NCBI GenBank assembly: GCA_025331435.1
Contig: JAIWNI010000112.1
Span: forward strand, 1-64,000
Origin: Choanephora cucurbitarum
Taxonomy: Eukaryota; Mucoromycota; Mucoromycetes; Mucorales; Choanephoraceae
Length of the DNA: 64,000 bases
Direction of reading: 5' to 3'
The translations under genes and the position numbers were made by a program. Shown here one piece after another: positions 23,072 to 34,364 of the stretch. Every line of letters starts with the position of its first letter. The stretch's first letter is position 1. The notes beneath the pieces were generated by a model. It was not told the origin of the DNA. It ran no database searches and saw only the letters and a program-made list of their open reading frames with translations.

Positions 23072-26000
23072 AGTGAGTCTGTTAACAGTCTCATTCGCTT
23101 GCGTATCGGTTCGGTAAACTGCCGCACCGTATACAAACAATCCCAATTACAAACTTCTGATGATTTTATCCGCTATTTACGATCCTTGAATAACAGTCTC
23201 CTCCTTTTACAAGAAACTAATATCCCTTCCCATTCCTTTGCTGACACTGAATCTATTCTCAATATGAAATTTCAATCCCACCAAGCCATATGGTCTTATC
23301 ATTGTGGTATTGTTAATCTTAATCCAAGCCTTGACCTCTCCTTATTACACACCTCCAATGATGGTCGCTTTATTTTGGCAAAATTAACCCTTCCTTCTCA
23401 TGAGGAATTTCCTACTTTATATGTTTTAAATCTTTATGCTCCTGCACAAAACTCCTCCCAAGAACGCACCAATTTCTTTAATTCTTTGATTGCCTTCCTG
23501 CTCGCTACAGAGGGCATCTCTGATATACTACCTCATATGTTGATTGGTGGCGATTTCAATTTCAGTTTTGACTTTGCCTTGGAACATCATACACACCGAT
23601 CTTTTTTTCCACATAATCTTGTAGAGTTCGTTGGTTCCCACTTTCTGGACTGTCTGAATGATCCTAGTAACACCTCTCGTCCCTTTGTACCTACCTTTCA
23701 AGGACCTGACGGTACAGGCTCTTGTATTGACTACTTTCTTGCTGGACATCGCCTTCATCCTCTTTGTAATGACGGTAATACTCATTACCTTAATCGCCGA
23801 TGGACTGACCATGCACTGCTTCAAATCACATTGTCTTATGGATTGAGTAGCTTGGGCAAGGGCCTGTGGCGGGGTAACCCCTTGTTGGTCAAGCAGCCTG
23901 ATTTCGTGGACAAGTTGAATATCTGCATTGAGCGATATGTTGCAACGAAGCTCCTCCCTTCTTCTGAATCCCCTCAAATACAATGGGATAGGTTGAAGAA
24001 AGCAGTTAGGAAAATGATACAAACATATAGTCGCCATCGCACGTCATGGCGCACTCATCGCCTCAAACAGCTTCAAAGCCAACGCAACTCCTATTACCGT
24101 CAATACCGTTCAGATCCTCTCCTTCTGGATATACTGGTGTCTCCCCTTCAAACGGAGATCTCGAACCTCCAGGCTGAAGTCTCCCAGACCCATAGGCTTC
24201 GTGCTGGGAAACGTTGGCTGGAGAACCATGAACATTCAGCTGGCTACCTACAGCGTACCATTACTGCTCGCGCCCGAAAGCGCAACATTGGCCCTCTTAC
24301 ACACCCTGTAACCGGTCTTCATTGCACTGATACCGCTAGTAAACTGGATGCAGTTACCTCGTTCTATAGTCATCTATACACTGCTGAACCTACCTCTTCT
24401 GAGGCCACCAATGACATTCTGTCCCACATCACTAAATCGCTTGATTCGGACGAAGCAAAGACAGTAGTGCTCCCATTCAGCCTTGCGGACATTCAGCTTG
24501 GTGCTTCTCGCTCTCCTCGATGTAGCAGCCCTGGAAAGGATGGTCTCCCGTATGAAATCCTGCAACTGCTTTTCAAACATCCCGCTTGTAAAGATCTCGT
24601 CGTTCGAGTCTTCAACGATGCTATCTCTTTGGGTGTTTTCCCCCAATCATGGACTGAAACCTGCATTGTTCTTCTTCCGAAAAAAGGCGACCTCTCGGAT
24701 CTATCCAATTGGCGGCCTATCTCATTAATAAACACTGACTGTAAAGTGTTTACTCGCCTCCTTAACTCCAGAGTTATGCAGGTATCTCTTCGACTCATTA
24801 ATCGCTGTCAAGCTGGGTTTATGCATCATCGGTTTATTGGCGATCATGGCCTGACTTGTCGATTAGTGATGCACGATGCCACCCTTAGCCAATCTTCTTC
24901 AGTTGGGATTATGTTGGACCAAAACAAGGCCTACGATCGTATTCACCCTTCTTATCTCCTCGGGGTGCTTCGCAAATTCGGCTTTGACGACAGCTTTGTC
25001 CGTATCATTCGTAACCTCTTTTTCGGTACAAACATCTCGATCCTTATGAATGGCTTCCTCTCTAGCCCGATTGCCCAAGGAAGAGGTCTACGCCAAGGGG
25101 ACACTATTTCCCCAATTTTGTTCAACTTTGCGCTGGAACCTTTCTTGTTGTCGGTCCTTTACCATGATCATATTGGTGGCTATACCTTAGCTAGTAAACC
25201 TCGTTCGGCATCTTTGTGCTTACCTCCGCCGCCTCCTGTCAAACTGCTTGCCTACGCCGATGATGTACTTGTTTTCATCAATGATACAGCTGAACTCGAT
25301 CACCTACAGACCTGCCTTACTCGGTACGGTCAGGCTTCAAACTCTTTGGTCAATTACCATAAATCCGTCGTCTTTCCTCTATCCCGAATCCCGGTGCCCA
25401 ACCTTCCTCTCCGATCATCGGTTCAAGAGAAGGGGCTTCGTTGGTATGATCATCGCTCCCCTGGTTTTCTTAGATACCTTGGTTACCCGATCTGGCTTGC
25501 GCCTCATCAGCAAACTTCCTACGTCGAAGGTATGATTCGCACCATTAAAGCCTCCATTGCGATACACTCAGGTCGACAACTTTCTGTGTATGCGAGAGCA
25601 TTGATAGCCAATTCCCTGATCCTGTCTAAACTCTGGCATGTCCTCAGGCTGACTCCTTTACCTGCTAACGTCTTAAATAAGATCAATTCGCTGACTTACC
25701 AGTTTGTTTCACACGGCTTCTTTCCCAAAATCCGTCGCTCCATTTTGCATCTTCCAAAGGCTAGCGGAGGCCTGGGCCTCTTGGACATTAGAGCTCAGCG
25801 TCTATCTCTCCAGCTTCGCTGTCTCTCCCCATTTTTACCAACTGCTTCCTCAGTTCCAATGGCACCTTTTCTCTATCGTATGATGTGTTGGCTACTCCAA
25901 ACCCTCTCCAATTCTCCTTCTGCTATGATTCCAATTCTCTTTTCCAGCTCCCGAAGTTCAGCTCTGACTGACACTGATAGCCCTTTCGCTGCAATTTTAG

Positions 26001-26944
26001 AGGCTGTCGATGTAATTCCTAAGAGCCCCTCTCATGAAGTCTTTCCAAACTTACCTACTTGCCTCACTCTCCCATTAAAGGATATTTGTGCTATTCCCGA
26101 GGCTTCATCCTTTGTCTTCAGTAGAACAATGCGTTCCTTTCGAGTGACTGACATCTTCATCACTGATTTGGCTACTAACCGCCTCCGATTCCGTTCCAGT
26201 CCTGAATGTCAATTCCCTCGTTTGCTGTCTCGTTTCAAGAAGGCAGTCGCTCAGGCAGACCTCATTTTACCTCCTTTCATTGCAGTGCGCATGCTTCATT
26301 CAATTTCAGTCACCACTCACAAGTCCTTGGATTTCTCTCCGTTTTCAGCTCTTCTTTCCTATCAAGCTGTTCCTCTCTCATGCTTAAATAAACGGGCTCT
26401 CAAGCAATTGTTCAAAGATGCGGTGGCATTACCAGTTCCCTCGTCACTACCCGCCATTCCGCCTTCTCGTTGGAGACTCTTCCTTTCTACCCCTATGGAC
26501 GGTGCTACCCGTACCCTTTGGTATCGTCTAATTCACGATAAGATCTCAAGCAAGAACTCCCTCTACCGCCTTCTCCCTGACGTCATTGGGGATGATCGTT
26601 GCCATTACTGTTACAACACTGAGACTCCGTGCCATATGCTTTTCACATGCGGTATTAAAAGCCATGTCTGGTACCGTGCGTTTTCACGCTACATTGGCAG
26701 CCCGAACAGGGTCCTCCTATCTGTGCTTTTTGAAAACTTCCGCCTTCTTTCCTTTCCACTGTATACTATCAGCGACTACTCCATCAAACTCCATATATAC
26801 CAATTGATGGGTGTATTTGTCTTCAGTATCTGGTCAGCTCACTGGCGTGAACACTTCTCTGCGATCCCTTTCCTCTCTGATCGTGTTTTTTGTAACATTC
26901 TAAAGAAAGTACACTCTCTGAATCAAATAACTAGCCTAGATTAG
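23069..26944 (+). CDS. LINE ORF2, APE endonuclease-reverse transcriptase
   Basis: 1,291 aa. The N-terminus is an exonuclease-endonuclease-phosphatase fold (IGSVNCRTV, LLQETN, GGDFNFSFD, SCIDYFLA, WTDHALL), which nicks target DNA. The reverse transcriptase follows (residues ~480-830) with WRPISLINTDCKVFTRLL, the LRQGDTISPILFN box and the catalytic YADD (near 25255). Near residue 1180 a Cys/His cluster (CHYCYNTETPCHMLFTC) is the zf-RVT domain found at LINE C-termini. No RNase H is visible. All key motifs are intact, so the copy could be mobile. Confidence 0.94.
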   Translation: MSESVNSLIRLRIGSVNCRTVYKQSQLQTSDDFIRYLRSLNNSLLLLQETNIPSHSFADTESILNMKFQSHQAIWSYHCGIVNLNPSLDLSLLHTSNDGRFILAKLTLPSHEEFPTLYVLNLYAPAQNSSQERTNFFNSLIAFLLATEGISDILPHMLIGGDFNFSFDFALEHHTHRSFFPHNLVEFVGSHFLDCLNDPSNTSRPFVPTFQGPDGTGSCIDYFLAGHRLHPLCNDGNTHYLNRRWTDHALLQITLSYGLSSLGKGLWRGNPLLVKQPDFVDKLNICIERYVATKLLPSSESPQIQWDRLKKAVRKMIQTYSRHRTSWRTHRLKQLQSQRNSYYRQYRSDPLLLDILVSPLQTEISNLQAEVSQTHRLRAGKRWLENHEHSAGYLQRTITARARKRNIGPLTHPVTGLHCTDTASKLDAVTSFYSHLYTAEPTSSEATNDILSHITKSLDSDEAKTVVLPFSLADIQLGASRSPRCSSPGKDGLPYEILQLLFKHPACKDLVVRVFNDAISLGVFPQSWTETCIVLLPKKGDLSDLSNWRPISLINTDCKVFTRLLNSRVMQVSLRLINRCQAGFMHHRFIGDHGLTCRLVMHDATLSQSSSVGIMLDQNKAYDRIHPSYLLGVLRKFGFDDSFVRIIRNLFFGTNISILMNGFLSSPIAQGRGLRQGDTISPILFNFALEPFLLSVLYHDHIGGYTLASKPRSASLCLPPPPPVKLLAYADDVLVFINDTAELDHLQTCLTRYGQASNSLVNYHKSVVFPLSRIPVPNLPLRSSVQEKGLRWYDHRSPGFLRYLGYPIWLAPHQQTSYVEGMIRTIKASIAIHSGRQLSVYARALIANSLILSKLWHVLRLTPLPANVLNKINSLTYQFVSHGFFPKIRRSILHLPKASGGLGLLDIRAQRLSLQLRCLSPFLPTASSVPMAPFLYRMMCWLLQTLSNSPSAMIPILFSSSRSSALTDTDSPFAAILEAVDVIPKSPSHEVFPNLPTCLTLPLKDICAIPEASSFVFSRTMRSFRVTDIFITDLATNRLRFRSSPECQFPRLLSRFKKAVAQADLILPPFIAVRMLHSISVTTHKSLDFSPFSALLSYQAVPLSCLNKRALKQLFKDAVALPVPSSLPAIPPSRWRLFLSTPMDGATRTLWYRLIHDKISSKNSLYRLLPDVIGDDRCHYCYNTETPCHMLFTCGIKSHVWYRAFSRYIGSPNRVLLSVLFENFRLLSFPLYTISDYSIKLHIYQLMGVFVFSIWSAHWREHFSAIPFLSDRVFCNILKKVHSLNQITSLD

Positions 26945-27058
26945 AATAATTTCCTGCTTTTTAAGACCCAGTCACTGCATAGCACACTGGCTTCTTTTAT
27001 TTTGATGAGATTAAATTAATAAATTTTTTCATTCATCCATAAAAAAAAAAAAAAAAAA
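26945..27058 (+). other. LINE 3' UTR and poly(A) tail
   Basis: About 96 bp of AT-rich 3' UTR, then 18 consecutive A (27041-27058). The tail marks the 3' end made by target-primed reverse transcription. Confidence 0.85.
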
Positions 27059-27068
27059 GGATAGAGAT
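27058..27068 (+). repeat. LINE target-site duplication, 3' copy
   Basis: AGGATAGAGAT after the A run. The first A is shared with the tail, so the duplication is 10 or 11 bp. Confidence 0.85.
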
Positions 27069-27183
27069 TAAGGCTGCACTTAAAGACCTAATTGCTAACA
27101 CAGACGCTTTCGATAAAGAATTAAAGCAATGTAGTTTTATATATAAATAAATAAGTGTATGTACAAAAGGGAGTGTAAATGAG

Positions 27184-28935
27184 TTATACAGATGAGGGTT
27201 CTAGAAACAATCCATTGTTGTCTCCTCGAAAGAGTTTTTCGGATGTAATGTATTTTTCTTGTCTGTTCATCAAGCGCTTAATGCAAGCCACTGTAGAAGG
27301 TAAAGTCATGAACAACCAGGCAGCGATTGGTAAGTTGATATAGTCAATCAGATTCATCCATTTTCGACCTTCTTGTTTGGATTTCTTGAGAAATTCACTG
27401 TCAATCGCACGATGTAATTGCTCATAGACAGCAAGGGTACCAAATAAAGGGATAGGCAAACAGAATGTGATGATCTTGATAAAGTTCCAGAGGTGACCGA
27501 AAAATTCACTTGTCAAGATAGGGTTGTCTGCAGGCGAAACAAATGCCAATGTGGCGAAAGGTGGAAATAAGATGAATTGCATTAAGGGTACAGCAGCAAA
27601 CATGAGCCATCCAGAAGAAGCGGGAATCATATGTGCTTCAAGGATGATGAAGCATACCTGGAGTCTTTCGATCAAACTGATAGAAGACGAAGAGGATTGA
27701 AAAGCATTCTTGAGAGTGTAAGCAACATCAGCAACACCATTGTAATGTCTTTTTGCTTGTACATAGCGAGCGCTAACATTAGAGAAATAGCCCTCTGTCT
27801 GAACATTGGTAAGATTGATAGGCACGTAAATAGAGGCTGTGCGTACTTGGCCTTGAGTTTTCCAAAAGCATTTTAGCCACATGTGCATATCTTCGCCTAC
27901 TGCATCTGCATCTGTATCCCAATAACCAACTTTGTCTGCAAGCTCCATTGAGAGCGAATAATTACTACAGGGGATACACATGCCACGACTGTTGCTTAGA
28001 TTGGACATCACCATGGCAGACCAAGTAATATCGGTAACGCGAACAGCTGCAGGTACATCATAACAATTGCGGGAGAAAAAAATAGGTGGTGCACACAATA
28101 GATGGTAAGGATCTTCTGAACGGTTTAATGCTTCTTCGACTTCTCGTACATAAAGCTCGGGGATTGCAGAATCTGAGTCAGACACAGTGATGATAATTCG
28201 ACGACGATCGATGTTGTATTTCTCGACAAGCTCCTTACAGCCATGACGAGCTGCATAAGCTACATTCGAACCTTTGCCTCTGCTTTCACCAGGAATATCA
28301 GATGGGTGGCCAGTGATAATGATCTGAGCAAATCGATCACTAAAGAAAGATTGAAGACGTTGAGCCTTTTCTTCCCAGCCGGGTTCTGATTGCTCCATAG
28401 CAAGAATAAGGCCATAATGTACTGAGGCAGTACTGTTAAGATTGAGACTGGATCAATAAATCAATTAAGAAGATTATCTGTTCTTGCCTTACCTGTGTAC
28501 AGCAATACGCTGAATTGTATCTTTCAACAAATCTTCTGGCTCGCAGTAATTGGGGATAATGAAGGCATGAAAAAAATGTGTGTCTTCATAGTAGTGCAGT
28601 TTCTCTTCTATATCATCTAGTGTTTCATCTTCACTGTCGGTGGATTGGATCTTTTTCTTTAGCTTTTCTGTTTCTTGCTTCTGATCACCATCGTTTGTAA
28701 GGATTTGTTTATCTAGACGCTTGTTCCATTTGCGAATTGTCATTCGTATTTTGCGGGAGGTCATGAAGAATTTACAGACATGGTTTACTTGCGTGTATAG
28801 AAAAACTGAGAAATAAATACAGAGAGCAATCAAATATAACCGAGGAAAGAATATTGGACCCAAAGGCAATACTGCTAGAGATAGGAGTGGCACTAAAGGT
28901 GCGACCCATTCTGAAGGCGAATAAAGGCGAGACAT
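27184..28935 (-). CDS. Membrane glycosyltransferase, GT2-like family
   Basis: Two exons, 28935-28493 and 28447-27184, give 568 aa starting at MSRLYSPSEW. Two hydrophobic helices near the N-terminus are followed by a charged loop, then the GT-A domain. It has a metal-binding SDSDS motif (ITVSDSDSAIPE), a GED base motif (VGEDMHMWLKCFW) and a QxKRH segment (YVQAKRHYNG) in the place of QxxRW. Three or four helices close the C-terminus (...WLMFAAVPLMQFILF...). This layout resembles chitin- or hyaluronan-synthase-like GT2 enzymes, but it is shorter than a chitin synthase and the sugar is unknown. It probably acts in the Golgi or plasma membrane. Confidence 0.75.
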
Positions 28936-29600
28936 TCTATAATGATGGAGACAAGAAAAAGAAGTAAAAAAAAAAAGAAAGAGAAAAAAAGCATAGATAT
29001 AAATACTTGAGTTCACACAACGAATTCATCACACTCAGACGAACATCACACAATAAAGACTAACCAAAACAGAAACGCATACAAAATCCATTTACTCTAA
29101 TTCTTTCGGTGAAATCTGTGGCTCAGCCCTCATAGTTTGTGCTTCACAGATCAAAAGAAAGCCTCCTCGGCGAACCTTTTTTCTCTTTCTCTCTCTTTTT
29201 CTTAATTGATCAGCCACAAGTCTGATATCCTAATTTCCTGTTTTTCAAATGCAGACTGATTAAATTGTTTGCCAAGCATGTTCTCCTTTAATATATCTTT
29301 GGGGAGTGTTCATTTAATTGGATATATATTTGGTAAGAAGCTTCCATTGATCCACCTTTCTGATGACAGCATCATTAGAAGGTTTGTGTAGCTGTCACTT
29401 TATATGACATAATATAGAGTGACTGCATTAAAGAATGAAATGGGTTTCTTATATGACATCAACCTGCCCTGATTCAGTTTATGTAAGTTTGTGTTGCTTT
29501 TCCTATTTTTCTTTTTTTTTATTATGAATGTATATATATAGTATGGTAATAGAGAGATAAGAAAAAAAGTCTACATCATGAATCTACAATATGAAATCTG
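28936..29600. other. Intergenic, promoter of the glycosyltransferase gene
   Basis: About 660 bp between the glycosyltransferase start and the thioesterase stop. It shows pyrimidine-rich tracts (29140-29210) and a TATA-rich stretch (29530-29545). No gene found. Confidence 0.5.
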
Positions 29601-30404
29601 CTATTGAGGCTTCACCTTGGGTGAAACATATAAAGAGGTAGCCTCAGTGAAGATAGTCTCGCCATCAATACTTTCTAAAGAAGCAGACACAAAAGCCTTG
29701 CGGTCTTCAAGCTTATCTAATTTTGATCTCATCACAATCCACTGATTAGAGAAAATAGGCTTTCTGTAGTTGACATTGAGATTGGCTGTGAAACCAAAGT
29801 TGTTGGGTAAAGCGGGGATAGCCTATTTTTATAATACCCAACATTAGAGCTTTCTATCTTCAAAATCGAATTGATTATATTACTTACCACACATGCCAAG
29901 CCTTCATCTAAAACGGTAGCAGCCAAACCACCATGCACAATACCATCATGACCACAGACATTGGTGCCGAGGTGGAGAACAAAGGTAGCTTCGGTATATG
30001 TCTTGTTGTAGAACATAACTGGAGGAACAATAATCATACCAGGACCTCTTAGTGTCTGTTTGTTTTATTATCAGTACTGCTTTCTCTCTTTCTACTCAAG
30101 CTATACTTACACTAGCAGTTAAAGAATGTGCCTTCTGACTAGCACTAGCATTAGCATAGGCTTCATATTCAATGAACTCAGGATCGGCTCGATACTTCTT
30201 GATGATCTCGAGATTGTCTCTTTCGATCTCGGCCAAGTGAATTTGTTCTTTAGTGGAGATCTCGTTATCAAGGGGTTGTTCAGCAATAGGGCTCATAGTG
30301 GAGAATTGATTCTTTTTCAGAAGAAGTGGAGAGTAAAATGAAGAAGAAGTGGAGAAAGAATATAAAGATGGAGCTTTAAATAAGGACAAGCAACGAGCTA
30401 TCAT
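29601..30404 (-). CDS. Mitochondrial hotdog-fold thioesterase (PaaI/THEM4-like)
   Basis: Three exons, 30404-30111, 30055-29888 and 29822-29601, give 227 aa from the ATG at 30404. An internal Met at 30296 is an alternative start without the presequence. Residues 1-36 are Ser-, Phe- and Leu-rich with few acids, like a mitochondrial targeting peptide. The catalytic region has the hotdog signature HDGIVHGGLAATVLDEG, in which His, Gly and Asp line the acyl-CoA site. The last exon (ALPNNFGFTANLNVNYRKPI) gives the second half of the fold. It would hydrolyse acyl-CoA thioesters; chain length is unknown. Confidence 0.83.
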
Positions 30405-31998
30405 TGCTCGTTCGAGAAAAAATAGAATTTGCAATGAAAGGAACTGACCTTTTTCCCCCTCAAAATTAAAGATAACAATCTCAGTTGGTTCCCAAAAACT
30501 GTTTTTTGTCTTAATCGGAATCAATGATTTAGCCGGCTAACCCGAAAATCAGCTCAAATAAGGGCTTTTACTCATTAGTAATCTGAAACGGGATTTTAAA
30601 CTAAACTGTTCAGAGCTTCCTTGCCTTCAAGTCTAAAGTAAGTAGGCGCCAAACATGATAGAATTGCATCCCCCATAACTAATCTGTTGCTTCCAAAATT
30701 GCACTAATATGACATCTATCTTGCCAATGTCCTTATATCCTCATGGTTACAAGTACTAATTTGTTGATACTCACCTACTTATGTTGCTGACTCGTCTACC
30801 TACTTTGCAGATCATTTCTTTCTAGATTAGCCTATCAACGGCCGTTTGATCCTTTCTAGTGCACAGACATCAGTTTATGAAATGCACAGTAGGAGGCATC
30901 AAAAGCTCGTCTTCCTGCCCTGCTCTATACGCTTGACGCTCTTCACCATCCTTCAGATGTAGATACGGTAGGTTTAGGACTACTTCTAACCTTAATGCTC
31001 AACACAGCTATATGTCTGTCTGCTTGCTAGCACATCGGTTATCTGTGTCTTCCCCAGCGCTTCTTGTTGAATTCTCCCATGCTCTTACTCGATGATTACT
31101 CACTGACCACGTGAGAACGTAGAGGTTATGTATGCTAAGCCGAGTGATTTTAGATTCTTTTGGCCTATCGTACCTCGTACACCATCACATAAAATCCCTG
31201 GCGTCGAACGTCTGTCTATGACTAAGCGGAAGTAATGGGAACCAGTTTATAGAACGAATATATCTCAGCCCAAGAGATCCCATAGTTACTAAGTATAGAG
31301 GCAGCAACAATGCTTTGGTGTCAATTTCAAAAAAAAAAAATAGTTATCTAACTCTTTCTGAGGGGAGTCTCTGTATACTTACTTTTCAGGCCGTTTGTAT
31401 GTGCTAGATAAAGAATAGATTAAACTCGCTGTTGCAACATGACTTCTTATTGGAGCGGTATGGTCAATAATCCTACTTCGTATCAACCGTCTTAAATGTA
31501 ACACAGTTACTATACAGGATCGTGCTTGATACTAGAACCGAAATTGGAATAGATTGGATATCACTGATTACTCTAAGAAGAGAAAGAAATGTGTTCAGGA
31601 TGGAATTGAACATGCATTGATCTATCGATTCTTCATGTAAATTGGTTCACTACCCACGAATGCATGTAAGATTTTCTGAGGCTGCTTGACACTATCTCGA
31701 ATGGAGAACCAAAGACTTCAGTGCTATATCATATGGCTCAATCAAAATCATAAATAAACTCAAAGACTTCTTCATTGATCAATGATACAAATCACGTAAA
31801 ACGCTCTTAAGTCAGGACAAATACATTACCCAAAGTGATGATAAGTTTATACAGGATATATATTATAGCCTGTAGAAAATCTTTGCAAGTTTGATGCAAG
31901 ATGTACCTTTCTTAATCTTTTTTTGCAATGATGATTTTCAAAATATTATAAATAGAGACTCTGTACAGAGACTTCATTGAATATGCTCTTTCTGTAAA
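30405..31998. other. Intergenic 1.6 kb
   Basis: No gene is supported. Around 30880-31130 there are patches that look coding on the plus strand but are broken by stops; they may be chance or an old decayed copy. There are A-rich runs near 31328 and a TATA-like site near 31945 ahead of the BP74-like gene. Confidence 0.4.
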
Positions 31999-32478
31999 AT
32001 GAACATGTTCGATGTGTTTAAGCTTATTTTTTTTTCGCTCTTTGCTGCGATGTTCTGGGTGACTCATGCTGAAGAGGTCGCTTTTCGGTTCAAAAACAAT
32101 GCTGTTACATTTGTGGTCAAACTGTCTGATCCCAAAACAATTGAACATGCTAGAGATTTGGTTTATGAAAGGACAACCAATCATCCTCATATTCAAGGCA
32201 GAATAGTGAAGAAGGCTGATCCTATGAATATTCCCTGGACGTTTACTCTTGACCCTGATTCGGTCTCTTTCTTCAATGGTAAAAACAGCCGTAATGGCAA
32301 TAGTACAGCTTGCGATATTGGAATTCGCTGGGCCGAATACTACCTTGACGACGTCTGTAACTACATTTTGCCTGATTGTTTCTGGTGCCCCACCAATTCT
32401 ACTATGATCGAGGAAATCAAAACAGACCTCAACATGCCTACTCCTCCACCCAAAAAATCAGGAAACACTGCTAGATAG
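31999..32478 (+). CDS. Secreted BP74-like small protein
   Basis: Single exon of 159 aa. Residues 1-24 form a signal peptide (MNMFDVFKLIFFSLFAAMFW, then VTHA). The mature part matches the BP74 N-terminal domain pattern: AFRFKNNAVTFVVKLSDP, a HIQGRIVKKADP segment, WTFTLDPDSVSFF, then a Cys-containing end (ACDIGIRW, DVCNYILPDCFWCP). BP74-type proteins occur in Dictyostelium, bacteria and some fungi, and their job is poorly understood. Secretion is inferred from the leader. Five Cys in the mature part could form disulfides. Confidence 0.75.
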   Translation: MNMFDVFKLIFFSLFAAMFWVTHAEEVAFRFKNNAVTFVVKLSDPKTIEHARDLVYERTTNHPHIQGRIVKKADPMNIPWTFTLDPDSVSFFNGKNSRNGNSTACDIGIRWAEYYLDDVCNYILPDCFWCPTNSTMIEEIKTDLNMPTPPPKKSGNTAR

Positions 32479-34364
32479 TGTCATATTCATCTAGCTCTTA
32501 ATTGATACTTTAAAAGAAAGAGCTGGGCATAGGTCATCTCGATCATTAATAAAGCTATCAGATACAAAACACAAGCAATGTCAAATGACACAATTTGCAA
32601 AATACCTAAAAGAATCCAAAACATCCATAATCCTTATGCTTAGCATGAATATTGAGTAAATGCAATAGTATATAAAATCACATCGCTTTCACGGTCGTTT
32701 TCATTCGAGCTAACAAGAAAGCTCTCAAACAAAAAGGAGTTTAACACCTAATTGTTGATGTTTTCTTTAGCTGCCATTTTTTGAAGTATGCCACCAGTTA
32801 AAGCTTTTGCTTGAATCGAATATCCTATTCTCAATTATGCCTTTGATTTCACACAGTAACTATTTTGGTCTTTTGGATGTACTCGTTTAATGTGGCTACA
32901 AGTCTTGGCGGTTGACTCCTTTTTGTTTGTGTCACATTTTGCTTATTACATCCGAGCAGATAATACGCTCTCCTTTAAATTCACAGTCTAATGTTTGATC
33001 AGCTATTACCTCAACGAAAAGTCAGATTTGAATTGTAATGTGCTCATGTTGATATTTTGAGAATGTATCTGATCTTGTTGTGTCTTTTCGTGGTAGTCGA
33101 AATAAATGTTTCTGTGTTTAAAGAGAAAAGAACACTGCGTCAGAGTAACAACAGCAGGCAGAAACACACAAGAGTCTTTCAATTACATACGAGTTTTCTT
33201 ATTTTTCTATGCGAGATAGAGGGTAAGTATAGGTGCTGTTTGACTTGCATGAATAGTATTGTTTTGATTGACAATAATATACAGTAAAAAAAGGGGGATC
33301 AATTTGGTAGCTCTCTTTTCTTGTAGTTCTTTGAAGTCAAGCAAACTACAGGTTTACAAATGAATCACCTAAATCAATACTTGTTCTGGAAATCATATTG
33401 CACTGCCTTAGCATTCATTTCCAATCATTCTACTCAGGGAAAGGAGGAGAAGTTTTTTGGTCACTTCAAACAACGAATCGGTTTACTTTATCAAACCAAA
33501 AATGACATTTGGGTTAGACACCAAACATTCAAAATTTAAGCTACAAATAGAATTTCATTTCCAGTTGAGCAAGCTATCTACATCTCAGTATAAAAACAGC
33601 TTAGTTCAAAGAGAAGAACGAAAATGGGTTGAAACAATTTTCGGCATCAGTGGTAGTGAGATTTATTTTCTAATGCCCAAAGCAGCTGATAGATGCTATC
33701 AATTTACAATCAGTATACCTTGTATCTTTATTCCCTTTCGCCTGATTTAGATGGTTATTTGCATCCACTTCCTTTTCATCAAGATTGTGTGACTTCAATA
33801 GGCATAAGTCTACTGGCAATTCTATGGAAAGCATGAAAGAACCCAAGCTATGTTCATTGCCTCGAATAAACAAATCGTTTTGTGGCTAAATCAAAATCTG
33901 AAACTGGGGTTCTATTGACATAGGCCTTTAATATCATTAGCAGTAAAAAAATCAAGAGGACTAGGTTCATGTAAGACAAACTCCAGAAAACAGAATGAGA
34001 GTACAAAGAGGTTTATACTGTTTCTGTAATGACATATTCTATTGTTAGGAGTGATGGTATCTGAACTTCTAGGCGCCAGTGCATTTTCTTTGGTCGGTTC
34101 TTACGGCTTGATCTTCAGCAATAGACGGAATTGATGTCAGGAGCCTATTTGATTCAGCAAGATGTGCGACATTAGAATGTAAAGCGTAGTAATTTTGCCA
34201 AGAAAGCGCTTCCGCTTTACGGTTCACATATTGAAGTGATAGAGATGAGGAACAGGAAAGTTAAAAATAGTTTAGTTGTTCAGGAAGACATTTTCTTTGA
34301 AATATATAAAAGTAATGTAAAACCATTGTTTTGGGCCTTTTACCTATCAATATCACTTTAAAAC
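32479..34364. other. Intergenic 1.9 kb
   Basis: Open frames at 33057-33287 and 33457-33750 (plus) have no recognisable domain, and neither the sequence nor splice sites support a gene. Nothing else seen. Confidence 0.4.

Larger units (their letters stand above)
21641..27068 (+). mobile_element. Non-LTR retrotransposon (LINE) with two ORFs, poly(A) tail and TSD
   Basis: The element body runs from 21652 to about 27058 and is flanked by an 11-bp direct repeat, AGGATAGAGAT, at 21641-21651 and 27058-27068; the first A of the 3' copy cannot be told from the poly(A). It carries ORF1, ORF2, a ~96-bp 3' UTR and an 18-nt A run (27041-27058). Both frames are intact and the duplication is perfect, so insertion is recent. 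ORF1 begins two bases after the duplication, so the copy either lacks a 5' UTR or is slightly 5'-truncated, which is common for target-primed reverse transcription. The ORF1 + APE endonuclease + RT layout without RNase H suits an L1/Tad1-like or related clade. Confidence 0.92.

Noticed and set aside
23528..24037. 169-codon minus-strand frame within LINE ORF2
   Set aside because: Shadow frame opposite the endonuclease region; no domain.
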